From: Lycocorax pyrrhopterus obiensis
Taxonomy: Eukaryota; Chordata; Aves; Passeriformes; Paradisaeidae
DNA: 64,000 nt
Reading direction: 5' to 3'
Assembly (NCBI GenBank): GCA_014706295.1
Contig: JACSVZ010000014.1
Location: forward strand, 73,380,435-73,444,434
Shown here: piece by piece, positions 24,932 through 58,539 of the stretch
How the letters are laid out: each line of letters starts with the position of its first letter
Numbering within the stretch: the first letter of the stretch is position 1
Made by a program: the position numbers and the translations under genes
The notes under the pieces: model-generated
Databases searched by the model: none
What the model saw: the letters and a program-made list of their open reading frames with translations, nothing else
What the model was told of the DNA's origin: nothing

Positions 24932-27525
24932 GTTTCATTTTACAAGAAGTAGTTGTATTTTCACAAGCTGTGTCCCAAAATAACCCCACAACCAAACACC
25001 TTTTTCCCATAAAGAACTAGGGCTATGAAAGAAGCATACATAAAACATTTATAACTTCAGGTAGTAATACATTTGTTTCGAGAACAAAGAAGTATGCTGT
25101 CTACAGAAATGCACAGCTCTATACTGCAGTTGATTTACTGCAGTAGCTGACATCTGTGTTTAAAGCGTTCCCAAAACGATGCATTTTGGAACACTTCTTG
25201 CTAGCTCTAATGGCTTTACATTACACAAGATTTATTCACATCTAAGACTGCACTCGTCTTGTATTAACTGGAAAAGATGCACAAAGGTGCTTCCACAAAG
25301 GCTGCCTTAGGTCCAGCTACGTTGGTGGTGATGCCACAGGTGCTGCTGAAGCTGTGCCACAGAAAGTACTTTTCAAGTGGGAAACCACTGAAAAGCACAG
25401 ATCTCCTCTCTGAACTGGGGCCAGCAGCTTAATTTCTCTTGTTCAGCAGTGAAAGGAGAACAGTACAACTTGGCAGGTATTACCTGAACACCAAAAGCTG
25501 TAAAGCACCCTGTTAGTCCAAAGGAGACTATGAAGAAACTACAGGAGTCAGCTTCAGTGGTTCCTTTGCAGTCCATTGCGCTCCTTTAGTTTCTATCTCC
25601 TTTAGCTGGAGGGCAGAAGAAATGCAGCTTGTGAAAGCAGAGAATCATTTGGGAAAGCTCAGTTCAGGTTGTGAGTTCCCTGGCCTCACTGCCCAGGTAT
25701 GCCTGCACAGTGCCCAGAGCAGGGGAAGCCACGGGCACTGCTCATTTGGATCCTTGTTCCCCAAAGGACACCCCCTGAATGACATCCTTCCCTGAAGGCC
25801 AGGAGCTATGCACAGCTCAGAGGTGTGATTTTGAAACACCAGCTTTCCCTTGCTCCAGCTGCTTCTCTTTCCCCTCACCCCAGGCACGTGCTCCCCCCCA
25901 CACTGCAGGTTTTTCGTGCGAGCAGATTTCCATGTTACTTTGCCCCACTGTGATTCCAGCGGCTTTGCAGCTCCTCGTCTCACAGCAAACAAGAGATCTA
26001 TAACAGGCCAGGCACCCAATCACTGGAACTGTGTTAACAGAGGTGCAGAAAGCCACCCATGGAAGAACAACAAATCAGCATTATCTTAGAGAATGCCTGA
26101 GCGTGACAAGGTAAACCTGAAAACAAATTTACAAATTACTGGCCTAGGCAGGCAAAACATAAGTGAAGGGGTTTTTTTTTAATAGGAAAATGTTCAGTTC
26201 TGTTTACACTCCTTCTTCTAGCATCTAGGATCTGCAGCGTGAGAAACTGATAATCTGAGTTTTTGTCATTGGACTGAGCAGTTGCAGAAGGAGGAAACAC
26301 TGGGTGCAAACCTTTTACAGACCTTGTTCAGGCAGGAAGACCAAGGTGTCTCACTGCTACGACAGTCTGTTTTTTCCCTTCAGAGAAGCCAAGAGGGAGA
26401 GCAATACCAGTAAAGTTTTAATTTTTTTTCTGAAGCAACAGAACAAAAATAAGTGTAGTGAATAGCTCAACATGCTGATTTTCAGAGCCAGGATCTTCTG
26501 AAATGTAACAAGGGAGGTGATACAGCCATGGTGTTGCTTGATAAAAAGAGTATGTGCATAGAAACAGAGATAGTGCTGTAGCAGTACAGTGATAGTAACA
26601 GACCGTGTGGGAAGAGAATCCCTACTGCACTGAGAAACTCTGTCTTGGTTAAAATTCAAAATTTTCTGGCTGTTATAGGTTAAAGCTGGATCTTTAACAA
26701 TGTTTAAATGAACAAGTGTTCACGATATAAACTCGTGGATGTCTGTTTCTGAGAAATATGGGAAGCCCTCTCTGGAATAGTAACTACCAAGAGGCAAGGT
26801 TGTAAGGAAGGGCTGCAGAAAACAGTCTTGCTGCTGTATTGAAACCATGCAGCACCGTAGTCAAGTACAAGCCTTGCAGTCTTTCCTGGAAACCATTTAC
26901 AGTTTATACCCTCTGCTACATTGCAGTGACGCATCTGCCTCACCAGCAGCTGATAAGCCCAGGCACTGAGCATCCCCAAACTGGTTGAGCCTTCAGTAGC
27001 AATAACACTGTATCTGTGGCAACAGTAAAACTTTGACACTCCTGACAGTTCAGAAGTGATCGGTCTGCTCTTCCTCAGCAGTGTTTGTATTTTCACAGCA
27101 TGCAAGAGCAGCAATATCCTTACCAGCTGTGTGAGAAGGAGGAGGTAAGAGAAGGAGATCTCTGTGAGCTCTCCAGCTGTTGGCTCCTGCAGGAATATGT
27201 GACCGGGGCCATGGCTACAGAGGTGGGAATCAAAACATCCATCCTGGAAGTGCCAGTGGTTCCACTGCCTCTGGAGATGAGAACGTGTCTACTCTGGACA
27301 GATCTGCTGGGCTGTCAAGGTGGTGACAACACGAGAGGGTAAGATTCCAAAAGAGAAATAAAAATGAGAATATGACCCAGAATTGAGACATTTCAGTGAC
27401 AGTGGACAAACCAAACCTAGCAGTGCCTGGTGCCAGGCTGTGAGGTGACCTCGGGGGTCCTGGGGCAAGAGTGGATGGAACATCTAGTCCATGGTGCCCT
27501 GTACACACCAGCACCCCCTTCATTG

Positions 27526-27844
27526 GAGCTGTTCAGCTTGGAGAGGTGAGAGCTGGAGAGAGACTTTGTACAGTGGCAGAACAAGGGGGGAATGGCTTCA
27601 AACTGAGATAGTAGGTGAAGATGGGATATTGGGAAGGAATTGTTCCCTGGGAGGGTGGGGAGGCCCTGGCACAGGGTGCCCAGAGCAGCTGTGGCTGCCC
27701 CTGGATCCCTGGCAGTGTCCAAGGCCAGGTTGGACACTGGGGCTTGGAGCAGCCCGGGACAGTGGGAGGTGACCCTGCCCATGGCAGGGGGTGGGATGGG
27801 ATGGGCTTTAAGGTCCCTTCTAACCCAAACTATTCCATGATTCC
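27526..27844 (+). mobile_element. CR1 LINE, 3' end fragment (+)
   Basis: 5'-truncated CR1 tail. It starts near the GTTCAGCTTGGAGAGG motif, continues through the ATTGTTCCCTGGGAGGGTGG and CCCATGGCAGG motifs, and ends TCCATGATTCC. The central core is very close to the antisense copies at 58.5 and 62.1 kb, so the insertion looks recent in avian terms. It lies about 500 bases upstream of the ACOT12 start. Confidence 0.85.
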
Positions 27845-28210
27845 CCTCAGCACTGGCACCCCATCCTCTCATCCCCAACACCTCCTTACTCTCATCCCTT
27901 TTCTCTCACCCCTGCTACCGCCATCCCCTCAGCCCTAGACACTCCTTTCCCCCCATCCCAGGCACCCTCTTCCCCTCAGCACCTCATCCCCTTCCCCACA
28001 TCCTCACATGCCCTTTCTCCTCATCCCAGGCCCTCCTTTCCCCTCAGCTCCATCCCCCTCCTTCCTTCATCCCAGGTACCCCTTAATCCCTCAGCCCGGG
28101 TTCTCCTTTATCCCCCATCCCAAGTACCCCTGCATCCCTCATCCCGGGCTCCCTTTCCCCTCATCCCGGCCCCCCCTTTGCCCTCAGACCCGGCTCCGTT
28201 TCCCCTCAGC
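27845..28210. repeat. C-rich degenerate minisatellite upstream of ACOT12
   Basis: Repeated units of the form CCCCTCATCCC(A/G)GG, about 25-35 bases apart, in at least ten imperfect copies. The plus strand is almost free of G in the early part. It runs directly into the ACOT12 CpG island. Confidence 0.75.
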
Positions 28211-28350
28211 CCGTCCCGCCTCCCGCGGGAGGCCGGCGGGGGCGGTTCGGCCCCGTGGCGCGGCGCCGGGCGGGCCGGTTCCGCCCCTTGGCTGAGGCGG
28301 CGGCGGCCGGCGCTGGCCGCGGTGCCGGGCGGAGCGGGGCAGGGTCCCTC

Positions 28351-50898
<22,548 letters not shown>

Positions 50899-51460
50899 AG
50901 TTAAAAACAGATTTCTGAAGGGGCATCTGAAGATTATCAAGCAGTTCTGGTTTAAATTCCTGCAAGGGTGTCGATCATTCTTCTGTAGGTTACTTAGTTC
51001 GGATCATGTAGCCAGTGTTGGGCTTCAGCCTGGGAATACATGGTACAAGCATTTTCTATCAAACCAAGCTTAGGCCTTAGGCTCTAAATTCAACTTTTAA
51101 TTTAAAAAAGATTAAGGGACAGATTCTGCTTTTGATTGCATTAATGAATTTTATATACTTGGAGGCAGAACTCGGCTCAGTAGAGCTGTAGCTCGTGAGA
51201 CTACTTCACTCTTTTAATGTTACATTGAACAGAGTGGCATCCAGGCAGTTTTAAATCTGTAAATACCACCCCTTGTAATATGCAGAAACCAGTGCTACCA
51301 AGTAGCTTTGCCAGTGCTCTGACCTGGCCATGCAGGTCCTTGCACACCCATTATTTATAAACTGATTACAGCCCATGTAAATTAGTGTTTGTTAATGTCT
51401 GTACTTCAGTACTTGTCAGTTTCTCTGTGACTCCTAATAAATTATTGTTTCTGAGGTGAC
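50899..51460 (+). other. ACOT12: ACOT12 3' UTR
   Basis: AT-rich sequence from the stop codon to the AATAAA at 51,436-51,441, the first canonical signal after the stop, followed by a GTTT/TGAGGTG stretch. Confidence 0.65.
51436..51441 (+). terminator. Poly(A) signal AATAAA of ACOT12
   Basis: Canonical hexamer 538 bases after the ACOT12 stop codon, with T/GT-rich sequence just downstream. Confidence 0.65.
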
Positions 51461-52985
51461 AAACTCGCCACAGATTGCAGAAGGCTGCCCTGCAGTGGTG
51501 GTGGGTTCTGCAGGAGAGCCGTGAGCTCCAGGCTCTGTGCCAGGCTGGAGCAAATACACAACAGCAACCCCTGGCTCCACTCCTCGCAGATGAAAAGGGG
51601 ATGGCTCCTGAGGCTGGACTGTGGTTGTGTCTGCTTTGTTTGCTGCCCCTGTTTAAGCTCCAAGAGGCCTGTTCAGAGGAACGAGGGTGCACATCAGCAT
51701 TTGGATCCTGGCAAAGACCTGCCAGGATGAGGTGAGGGATCAGAGCATGTGAGGTGCAGCACTGCCACTCGATGTCACTGCAGTGTCACCACTGCCAGAG
51801 TGAGAGCTCTCAGGGCTGGCACAGTTCCCAATGAACACACCTTCAGCTGAAGCTGCAGCCACTCCAGAGCCTGCTGCAGGGATTTACAGGTTGAGAACAC
51901 GCTGGGGCAGAGTTTGCATCTGGGAAGGGCAGCGGGGGAGGCACCGAGGGAAGCCCTGTAAGCCCTGGGGGTGTCATCCCACCTGTGTCCCCTGGCCTGT
52001 GGCTCAGCTTGGGTACAGCTCTGCCTGCTGCGCCCAGTGAGCACTGGCTGCTGAGCCACAGGGACGGGCCATGCTTCACCAGGAACGCAGGGACCGATGC
52101 AGCTCTCAGCCTCTGGCTCTGGAGCAGTGACCACACACCCAGATCTATTCTGGATTAGCGTTCCCATCACATGGAAAAAGTGCAGCACCTCATTCTGGGA
52201 GCAAGGGCAGCCTCCTCCAGAGCACAGAAGCCACCAAGGTCGTGTTTGCCATGCCCCAGCTCAGGAGGGTCCAGATCCCTCCAGGCAGGAGCTCACTCTC
52301 CGAGCCCTGCTGTGTGCAGGTGACGGCAGAGCCCTCAGCCGAACAGGGAAGCTCTGAGATCCCAGTGTTGGGTGAAGAGAGACCCCTAATGTTGGCTCTG
52401 GACACAAGCACTGGGGAGAGCCAGCCCAGCGCTGTAAATGGATTTACAACTTTACAGCAGCACCTTTTGCAGGTGCTTTTCAATCACCTTCCTGCAGCCA
52501 CACATCCCTCTGTGAAATACCAGTGGGTGCATCTAACAAGCAGTTACAGCTCAGATTGCTCTGCAGGAGCTGGAGATCAGCCCGTCCTCGGGAGCTCAAC
52601 CACAGCACACCCCACTGCCTGCACCAGCCCTCACTGGGACAGGCCAAGTCCACAGCCCCAAGGCTACAAGAACACGTTACAAAGCCAAGGAGCTGGGAAA
52701 TTATCTAAAAATATGCTTTTTAAACAATATACTTAATTCATAGAATAGAAAGGGAGATGCTTCCTAAGCTGGGATAAATGTCTGTTGCCAAAATGTCCAC
52801 ATTAAAGTGATAGCTTTGAGCTTTAATCCAATAGCTAATTAAAACTCCATAATTAACCCTTGGTTTCATTCACATCCACTCCTCTTCCCCATTTAAAAGT
52901 GTGCTGTAATTAATATAAACTGAACACACATCCCCTATCTCAGTCTCCACAGAAGAACCAAGAAACCTAGAATAAGAGCTGTAAC
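51461..52985. other. Gap between convergent ACOT12 and ZCCHC9
   Basis: About 1.5 kb. The first 1.2 kb is GC-richer than its flanks and holds a 164-codon plus frame (52,242-52,736) with no recognised domain. The last 250 bases are AT-rich with several TAATTA cores. Confidence 0.6.
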
Positions 52986-53006
52986 CACTGTATTCTTTAG
53001 CAGCAT

Positions 53007-53012
53007 TTTATT
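53007..53012 (-). terminator. Poly(A) signal of ZCCHC9 (AATAAA on minus strand)
   Basis: TTTATT on the plus strand, 818 bases beyond the ZCCHC9 stop codon. It is the best-placed minus-strand hexamer. Confidence 0.55.
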
Positions 53013-53829
53013 AAAAATAATTACCTGTACAAATATAAAATGTCTCCACACAATTTAATTCCCCGTATTTGTTTTTTGCTGCAAGGAAAGTATGTGAGGG
53101 GAGCTCAGGATGCACTTCTCCAGTAACACTGCTGGCTGCAGGAACTCTGTTTGGTTTCCTAATTTTTAATATGCACCAGTTTTTCTAAGGCTGCAGTCTC
53201 AATTTAAAAGTCTGCCATGAAGCAGGCAGTGTAATACAAAGTTTACTCCCAACTCACCAAGGGATGAAAACACTGAAGATTTTTGAGCATTTTCTTTGAA
53301 AAATAAGTAAATACACTAAAAAAGCTTCTCACTTGCTCTCCAATTCTTCAGGAGTGTGTTTCACCACAGGTTTCAGAGGAAGGGCATGATTCTGTTAGTG
53401 AACACACTCAAACAACCCAATGTGCATGACCAATGAGGTTAATGGCTCATAATAACAACTACAGCCATCAGGAATTGCACCCCAAGCTCAGCAGGCCACA
53501 GGGTTGATCTGTAGCTTCACCACAAGACTGCTCAAGCTGGAACATACGGAGGAGTAAGTTCATTATTCCTAAAAGGAGAAGGCAAAACCAAACCAGAATC
53601 CAACAAGAACCTTTAAAAAACACCCACAATTCCTTTAAGAAAATAGCCACTTGCTGTGTTCCTGTTGTTCCCAGCTTTTCAGTGAGCCAGGGAGGCAAAC
53701 CAGAAAAATGAGGGGAGACAAAAAACCAACAATTCCTCCGCAGTCTGCTTGATTGTCTGGCTCTGCTCTCTGTTGTCACCTCTCTGGAGTGAGGCAGCAC
53801 AGGAGAAATGTTTGAGAGCCAGGAGGCCT
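53013..53829 (-). other. ZCCHC9: ZCCHC9 3' UTR
   Basis: Non-coding minus-strand sequence between the ZCCHC9 stop and its candidate poly(A) signal. The open frames here are chance. Confidence 0.55.
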
Positions 53830-53945
53830 TCAGAAAGTGACAACTTTGGGTCGCTTCGGCTGTGTTCTGTGCAGTGCCGGCATGGCCATGACGTCCTCGT
53901 GGTCTGCGCTCAGGCCGGGGGTCCAGCGCCCGACCGTCACCTGCT
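53830..53945 (-). CDS. ZCCHC9: ZCCHC9 exon 5 and stop
   Basis: Acceptor TGTCCCTGCAG. It encodes QVTVGRWTPGLSADHEDVMA and ends PKRPKVVTF, TGA. VTVGRW and the KVV-F end are family hallmarks. Confidence 0.93.
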
Positions 53946-56900
53946 CTGCAGGGACACAACACAGCAGTGCTAGGGCCAGCTCTGCCCCATGGGCACAGCC
54001 AGGGCTCTGCCCAGCACGGCAGCAAACCCCACACACCGAGCACTGCACACAGGGAATGCCATGGTTGCCCACATCAGCTTCTGTGTGCTAAAGCTGGCCC
54101 AATCTGCCTGAGGAAACTGGAAGCTGTAGTGCCTGAACTCCTTTGTCAGCTCTCAGCTGTCTTTCTGTACCTGAAAATACTCTGCACAATGCACACTTGA
54201 TTTCAAAATATACCACAATTCTTGCCAGCGGTGTCGCAGTTCCAATTAATTTGACTGCTTTTAACCAGCAGTGCTAGTTTTGAAAGAAGTCCCTTGCGAA
54301 AATAAACAGTACTTACAGTCCTCATTATGGCTGTAAAACTTACTAGGAAAAGGTAGAAAAAAATCTAGTTACAGGCTTCTAATGCATCACTCACCTAAGT
54401 GGGCACAGCATCACCACTTGCAGATGAGTTTGGGGATATTTCAGAGTCTTTTGGTGTCATAAACTTCTGTTATACCAATTCAGACTGAATCTGACCCATT
54501 CTAACCTGGCAAAGCAGCACACACCTAGAATCCTACATATGGTCTCAGACCTAAAAATATCATAAATACAGGATCAGATATAGAAAATGCCTCTGTTGCC
54601 TCTATAAGTATTTCTTATGTAAATTTCACCAAAGTGGGTTATTATTAAGTGGTTTGTTAACTAAGTGCCATAGAAACAAAGTAGAAAAATGCACGGGTGT
54701 GTCACCATTCCAGTAACAGAATCATTCTTCAAACCCTTGTTTGATGCTCTTGTCTCCTTCAGCACAGTGGGGGTTTGGGTTATCTAATGTAATTTTTCCA
54801 CCCACATGGAAAGCTGAAGAACACGTAAGACAGCAGTTCATGAGCTGTGAATCCAGCTGGACAGATCTGCTTTGTCCCTGTCCTGGGTGCCTGACACACC
54901 TGCCTGCACACACCACCACCCCGCACCTGGCACTGGCTTCAGCTCCACCACTTCACACTGAAATCAGCAAAAAGCAGCAGCCAGTTCTGTTGTACAGCTG
55001 CCAAACTGTGAACAGCAGCACAAATACTGGCCAAAAAAATACACATTATTTCATATTGCCTTCAGAAACACACAAGATGAACTTTCTTTCTAAAAAAATT
55101 AATTATCTTAGTTTTGCATTGCAACTTACTGCCTTCTCCACACCCTCCCTGAGTATCCCAACAAAAGGTCACCCATGCTACTTCCAGGTTCTCTTCCCAA
55201 AGCCTTTTTCCTGCATACGGTCATGCAGAGCAGTAACTGAGCACTGCTGGACCCACACCCAGCCCACACCCCCTGGAGCTCACCTGCATTCTGTTTCTCT
55301 GGGCAGTCTTTTTTGAAGTGCTCCACAGAGCCACAAAGTTTGCAGCCCCCACCTGTTCACAGAGAAAGTTGTTACTCATCTGGGGGGAATAAAACACCAA
55401 CAAACACCCCAAAAAACACCCAACAACACACCCTTCCAGTGTCTGTGAGAGATGGAGCTCTTTGGGATCACACTTTTCTGTACAGCACCACACACCACAA
55501 ATTCCAGCCACTGCATACTGAGTATTTCTGATTTGCTGGAAGCTCTGTTTTTGAGAAACAGGCTGAATTCTGCTGAAATTCATACTCAAAGAAACTTCTA
55601 AAATTGACAGTGCCTCCTGAGAGGCAGGTAATCCAACTGCAGGTACGGAAATGTGAAATTCTACACAATACAAAATTCCACAATACAAACAGGGTGATTT
55701 TTCTTCCACTTTAACCATGCTGCAAGATCACTTTTTGGAGTTTGCCACGACCACACACTTGTGCTGGGAAACAGAATGCTGGTTGTTGGTGCCAATGGGG
55801 AAGTGCAACCTTCAAAGTTAGACCCTATTTCTCACCAAAGTTACTCAGACTGAAGATATCCTCCCTTTAGTGAGAGCCTGTGTTTTGCCAACTCCCAAAA
55901 TCTTAAGCTACTGTGTGAGAATGTTTTTACCACCTACTTTGGTGCATGTACATGTAAATACACTGACTACACTCACACAGGATTTTGTTCCTCTGTGCAT
56001 CTCCTGATACTGAAGCACAAGCAAATGCTCACACTTTCCATGTCATCCTAGTCATTTTATACTAAATTTACACTTAAAACAGAAATCCCCAGGTAATTAT
56101 TTTACAATGAATTCCCCAGAATTACTCTGCTTTTACTGAAAGACACATAAGAATTCCTTTTAGACACATTCTCATTCACTTGCAGTGTTACTTTGCTCTG
56201 TATCAGGTAAGAAGGACACAGAAATTTAATGATACTAAATTTAGTGATTCAGTACACTCACCTTCGGCATACAACCCCTTGGGATTGTCCGGACATGACT
56301 TTGACAGATGCCCCATCTCACCACAGATGAAACACTTTGCATATGGAAACGGCCCTGTAAAATCCCACAGGTTTTATGGTCCACATCAAAACCTTTGTGA
56401 AGCCACAGACCGAACACAGGGCAGTGACAATACTTTAATCACTTTATGCTATAAATTACTCTATCATACTGCAAGAGTTAAATTTCTAACACACAGAGCT
56501 TCAGGGTCAGCAGTTAGACAATTTAGACCCAAGCACCTCAAAACACCACAAACTTCTGAAACCCACCAGCAGCTGGATCCACCTTGGCCCTGCATTTGCT
56601 GAGGTCGTGCTCCGTGGATCCACAGCGGTAGCATATCCCCGTCCCCATGTCTTGGCTCTCCAGCACTGCAGGACAATCAGCCACGCCATGGCCAGGTTCT
56701 CTGCAGTGGAAACACACCTTGGAAGAGAAAAATCCAGTGATTCTGTGAGTGGCACTCAGAGACCCGGAAATCCCAGCTTCACAAGGGCTAAAGAGCAAAC
56801 ACAATTTTGTCCCCATGAGAAAGCAGCCAGGAACAGACTTTGTGCTTTGCCATCAAACTGTGCTCTGTGCCATCAAACCACATTATTATGGGCACTCTTC

Positions 56901-58256
56901 TCCTTTGACCAGCAACACACTAATAACACAGAGAAATGTCCTGAGTTAGCTTCAGCCAGGAGCCAAGAGGGGCTGGGCACTGCTCAAGGGGCAGGAGGAA
57001 CAGCGCTGAGCCAGGAGAGCCATGCTAAAGGCTACAACTTGAGCTGAAAGCCATCTTTTGTTCCCAACTTCACTTCTTTCACCTGGAACACCACCTGGCA
57101 CATGCTGTGCCTGTGGCAGGGGAGGGCTGGGCTCTCGCTGAGCCCCACAGCAGCACCACCACAGAGAGAGAGACCTGTGCCTCCCACATGGGGCTCTCTT
57201 TTAACAAGGTAGTGGGAAAGTGACTGGGGGTTAAAAGGTGAAATTTCAGGGGAAAATACACTGGCTGCTCCCTGGTTGGGACCCCACATACACCACAATC
57301 CAAGTGGGACTAATGGGAGGGTGGAGTGGGGCAGAGACCACACAGCTCCGCCAAAGTCCTTGCAGAGGAAGGAACCTGGTGGTACCTTGCAGCTGATCAG
57401 CCACACAGCAGCTGAAAACCAAGGAAGATAAAGGAGGATGTTCCGCTGGATCAGCAGCTGTGGTGAAATCCCTCTCTTTGGACTGACCACATCCCACCCC
57501 AGGGTTACCTCAGGTACTGTCCTGACTGACCCACTCCCAAGGTATGACCACCCCTAACTATGATGTGCGGCTGAAGTCACTGAATCTCCGCCTCAACGTA
57601 AAGAAAAGAGTATAAAAGTGAGTTAGGAATGGGGAGACATTTGGGAAGACTCCATCGTAACCTGGGGGATGAGCTGAACCCGTTGTCTCTCCCCCACAGG
57701 GCCCCACTGCATGAGGACTGTGCTCTGTGTGAACTTCACCAGGAATTACAGCTTGTCTGCGTGTTGCTCTGATTAGATTGCTGTGGACACACTTTCGCAG
57801 TCAGATGCTGTCAGCGGCATCCCTCGAGCCTCAACCTGTCACGTTTTATTACAAAAAGTGTAATTGTGCGCATTGTCCATGCGGGCCCTTCAAGGGCGCT
57901 GACACACTCCCGAAACGCGAGGATTTTGAGGCTAAAACCCTCCCTTTTCCCGTGGCGGCAGGCAGGGCCCGGGCAGGACTCACCATCGCGTTCTTCTTCC
58001 TCTCTTGCCTCCTCAGCCTCCTGCCCTCCCGCCGCCTGTCCTTCCTCCGCGCCTCCTCCTCCTCCTCTTCCTGCTGCTGCTCCCCGCGGTGCGCCGCGAA
58101 CCCGTTCACGTCCTGGTTCTCGTACTCCTTCTTCCTCCTCCTCCTCTTCGCTGCCCGCGGCGGCTCCGGCTCCCCGCTCGGCGCCAGCTGCTCCCAGGGG
58201 GTCGCGTCCAGCGCCCGGGCCCCGGGCGGGGCGCTCCGCCGGGCCCAGCGGGTCAT
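53830..58256 (-). CDS. ZCCHC9: ZCCHC9, zinc finger CCHC-type protein 9 (5 exons)
   Basis: Probable nuclear/nucleolar nucleic-acid-binding protein; the human protein has been linked to repression of MAPK-pathway reporters (family knowledge). Minus-strand exons in order are 57984-58256, 56567-56717, 56262-56354, 55284-55352 and 53830-53945. All have GT-AG borders and phases agree, giving 233 residues (human 271). The N-terminus (1-91) is basic, with KRRRRKK at 37-43, a QQQEEEEEE tract at 60-68 and an Arg/Lys-rich helix at 70-88. Four CX2CX4HX4C knuckles use C93/C96/H101/C106, C120/C123/H128/C133, C149/C152/H157/C162 and C176/C179/H184/C189. The tail has VTVGRW and ends KVVTF. The start MTRWARR matches the family. 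The shorter length is due to the N-terminal region. No damage was seen. Confidence 0.95.
55284..55352 (-). CDS. ZCCHC9: ZCCHC9 exon 4: zinc knuckle 4
   Basis: Acceptor CTGTGAACAG, donor GTGAGC. It encodes GGCKLCGSVEHFKKDCPEKQ NA, the last knuckle. Confidence 0.93.
56262..56354 (-). CDS. ZCCHC9: ZCCHC9 exon 3: zinc knuckle 3
   Basis: Acceptor GATTTTACAG, donor GTGAGT. It encodes PFPYAKCFICGEMGHLSKSC and PDNPKGLYAE. Confidence 0.94.
56567..56717 (-). CDS. ZCCHC9: ZCCHC9 exon 2: zinc knuckles 1 and 2
   Basis: Acceptor TCTTCCAAG, donor GTGGGT. It encodes CFHCREPGHGVADC and CYRCGSTEHDLSKC, joined by the strongly conserved SQDMGTGI. Confidence 0.95.
57459..57790 (+). other. Possible solo LTR or plus-strand promoter in ZCCHC9 intron 1
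   Basis: A TATAAAAG box at 57,611-57,618 sits in a compact block that begins TGTGGTG and ends near GGACACA, with a pyrimidine tract and CAGGG in between. This layout resembles a short retroviral-type LTR, but no target-site duplication or second copy was found, so the class is unproven. Confidence 0.3.
57984..58256 (-). CDS. ZCCHC9: ZCCHC9 exon 1
   Basis: Starts MTRWARRSAPPGARALDATP and ends RRQERKKNAM with donor GTGAGT. Ninety-one codons, very GC-rich, inside the CpG island. The NEDVNGF block of human corresponds to NQDVNGF here. Confidence 0.92.
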
Positions 58257-58276
58257 GGCCCCGGCCCCGCGGCACC

Positions 58277-58365
58277 GGCCCGGCACAGGAACGGGCACAG
58301 GAACTGGCCCAGGAACCGGCACCGGCCCGGCACAGGCCCGGCCCGGCACACGAACAGGTACAGGC
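58277..58365. repeat. Short minisatellite in the ZCCHC9 5' region
   Basis: Tandem, imperfect 12-base units GGCACAGGAAC(G/T) that drift into GGCACCGGCCC and GGCACAGGCCC, starting 21 bases from the start codon. Confidence 0.75.
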
Positions 58366-58539
58366 ACCGCCGGGCCGCGCACGGTGATGACGGACGGGAA
58401 GAGGAGGGGGAACAGCAGGAGGAAGAGGAGGAGCGGCAGTCAGGGGAGGTCCCGGGACCGGGACTGTGGGGAATGAGGCAATGGGCAGCTCGGAGGTGGC
58501 GCTGCATGAGGGGGCTGCGGGGACCCCTCCCACCCCTGC

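Larger units (their letters stand above)
13531..27525. other. Distal SSBP2 3' UTR or intergenic desert
   Basis: About 14 kb with no recognisable coding exon on either strand. It holds scattered AATAAA hexamers (17,766 and 24,926 are the best placed), the hairpin at 14.4 kb and a PUM-type TGTACATA at 24,857. Texture is AT-rich and 3'-UTR-like in 13.5-14.5, 17.6-17.8 and 24.6-24.95 kb. Elsewhere I see only short chance open frames and no clear mobile element. Confidence 0.6.
53946..57983. other. ZCCHC9 introns 1-4
   Basis: Introns (plus coordinates) are 53,946-55,283, 55,353-56,261, 56,355-56,566 and 56,718-57,983. The large intron 1 contains a GC-richer block with a plus-strand TATA box at 57,611. 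The others show nothing beyond ordinary intron sequence. Confidence 0.7.
57880..58480 (-). promoter_or_regulatory. ZCCHC9 CpG-island promoter and 5' UTR
   Basis: Dense CpG over exon 1 and about 220 bases upstream, with no TATA box on the minus strand. It contains a GGCACAGGAAC-type minisatellite at 58,277-58,365. Confidence 0.75.

Noticed and set aside
28255..28350. N-terminal extension of ACOT12 from a GTG codon
   Set aside because: No in-frame ATG exists upstream of 28,351; the Arg/Ala-rich extension has no counterpart I know in the family.
52242..52736. 164-codon plus-strand frame between ACOT12 and ZCCHC9
   Set aside because: GC-richer DNA, no domain, no splice or promoter context; probably chance.
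54741..55316. 191-codon plus-strand frame in ZCCHC9 intron 4
   Set aside because: Antisense to ZCCHC9 and overlapping its exon 4; no recognisable protein.
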